Source: an uncultured Carnobacterium sp. (GTDB lineage: Bacteria; Bacillota; Bacilli; Lactobacillales; Aerococcaceae). From it: a stretch of 13,888 bases of DNA. The translations under genes were made by a program, and so were the position numbers. Under the pieces are notes generated by a model. It was not told where the DNA came from. It did not search any database and saw only the letters and a list, made by a program, of their open reading frames with translations. Positions within the stretch are counted from its first letter, which is position 1; each line of letters opens with the position of its first letter. The stretch spans positions 1-13,888 of the forward strand of contig CALALK010000312.1 in NCBI GenBank assembly GCA_937923125.1, in the 5' to 3' direction. Shown in pieces: positions 13,537 to 13,888 of this stretch.

Positions 13537-13888
13537 CGTTTTCCTCTTTTCTACCAAATTTTCTAAGTAAGGTCTTTCCTTTTGGAATTAGAACCCATTC
13601 GCGTTTCGTAAATAAATTCCATTTCATCGTTCCTGCCAGGAAAATCACCACTCCTATAACGGCAAAGACGATTGAAAAGACAAAGGCCATCGTTCTGGAA
13701 TCCTGCAACCCTGCAAAATGCCATGCTCCGTATGATAATACCGAAACAATGACCGTCATGCCAAGTGCAATGCTTGAAAGGTTCTGCATAAAGTTCCCGT
13801 CACGAAGGACACTGGTCATAATCTCTTTTGCAAAAGCCATCATCACACCCATCATGACACAAAGTCCAAGCGCTGTCGCAAGGCTAGC
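13523..13888 (-). CDS. MurJ/SpoVB-type polysaccharide flippase, C-terminal part only (YabM-like)
   Basis: The reading frame is open to the window edge, so only the last 121 residues are present; the internal ATG at 13855 is not a start. Hydrophobic stretches near 1-21, 35-57 and 65-95, then a basic tail with [20 protein letters not shown] (95-114). This ending and the position directly before rqcP match the MOP-superfamily lipid-linked polysaccharide exporters (yabM/spoVB type). Assignment rests on a fragment and on gene order. Its stop overlaps the start of rqcP by 14 nt. Confidence 0.8.
   Translation of the reverse strand, partial: ASLATALGLCVMMGVMMAFAKEIMTSVLRDGNFMQNLSSIALGMTVIVSVLSYGAWHFAGLQDSRTMAFVFSIVFAVIGVVIFLAGTMKWNLFTKREWVLIPKGKTLLRKFGRKEENDETR

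Noticed and set aside
13537..13557. Upstream TTG start of rqcP
   Set aside because: The extra seven residues include the Shine-Dalgarno of the ATG at 13536, where the conserved MRLDKFL begins.

Overview
The window is chromosomal DNA of a low-GC Gram-positive bacterium. Every convincing gene lies on the minus strand, so transcription runs from high to low coordinates. The order flippase (yabM-like) - rqcP - divIC - S1 protein (yabR) - tilS - hpt - ftsH - hslO matches the conserved Bacillus/Lactobacillales block. The sporulation genes that interrupt this block in Bacillus are missing, and coaX is absent between ftsH and hslO. This suggests a non-sporulating member of the Lactobacillales, possibly Carnobacteriaceae or Aerococcaceae; the family guess is weak.

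Right part (about 9.0-13.9 kb): the C-terminal end of a MurJ/SpoVB-type flippase overlaps rqcP and is followed by a terminator. A separately promoted mgtC/sapB-family gene comes next. Then a 365-base gap holds a strongly structured RNA candidate of about 195 nt and the divIC promoter. divIC, the S1-domain gene, tilS and hpt follow. A hairpin next to a promoter precedes ftsH, and an attenuator-like hairpin separates ftsH from hslO, which ends in a strong terminator.

Middle (2.1-5.8 kb): one apparent operon encodes four related membrane proteins that I do not recognise. The first (197 aa) is a short TM-hairpin form. The next three (322, 325 and 321 aa) have one TM segment, an exterior domain of about 140 residues, a second TM segment and a conserved cytosolic domain. 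They align gap-free over at least their first 230 residues and use GTG, ATG and TTG starts. This is the best candidate for an undescribed system.

Left part (1-2.0 kb): a sugar-acid module consists of a KduD-like SDR dehydrogenase followed by a KdgT-type 2-keto-3-deoxygluconate permease and a perfect terminator. Beyond the terminator is a dense operator field: an isolated 18-bp dyad and two 34-bp composite dyads of identical architecture. It covers a minus-strand promoter that would serve a gene just outside the left edge. A related dyad lies upstream of the kduD-like gene, so the module is probably repressed in the absence of a uronate-derived inducer.
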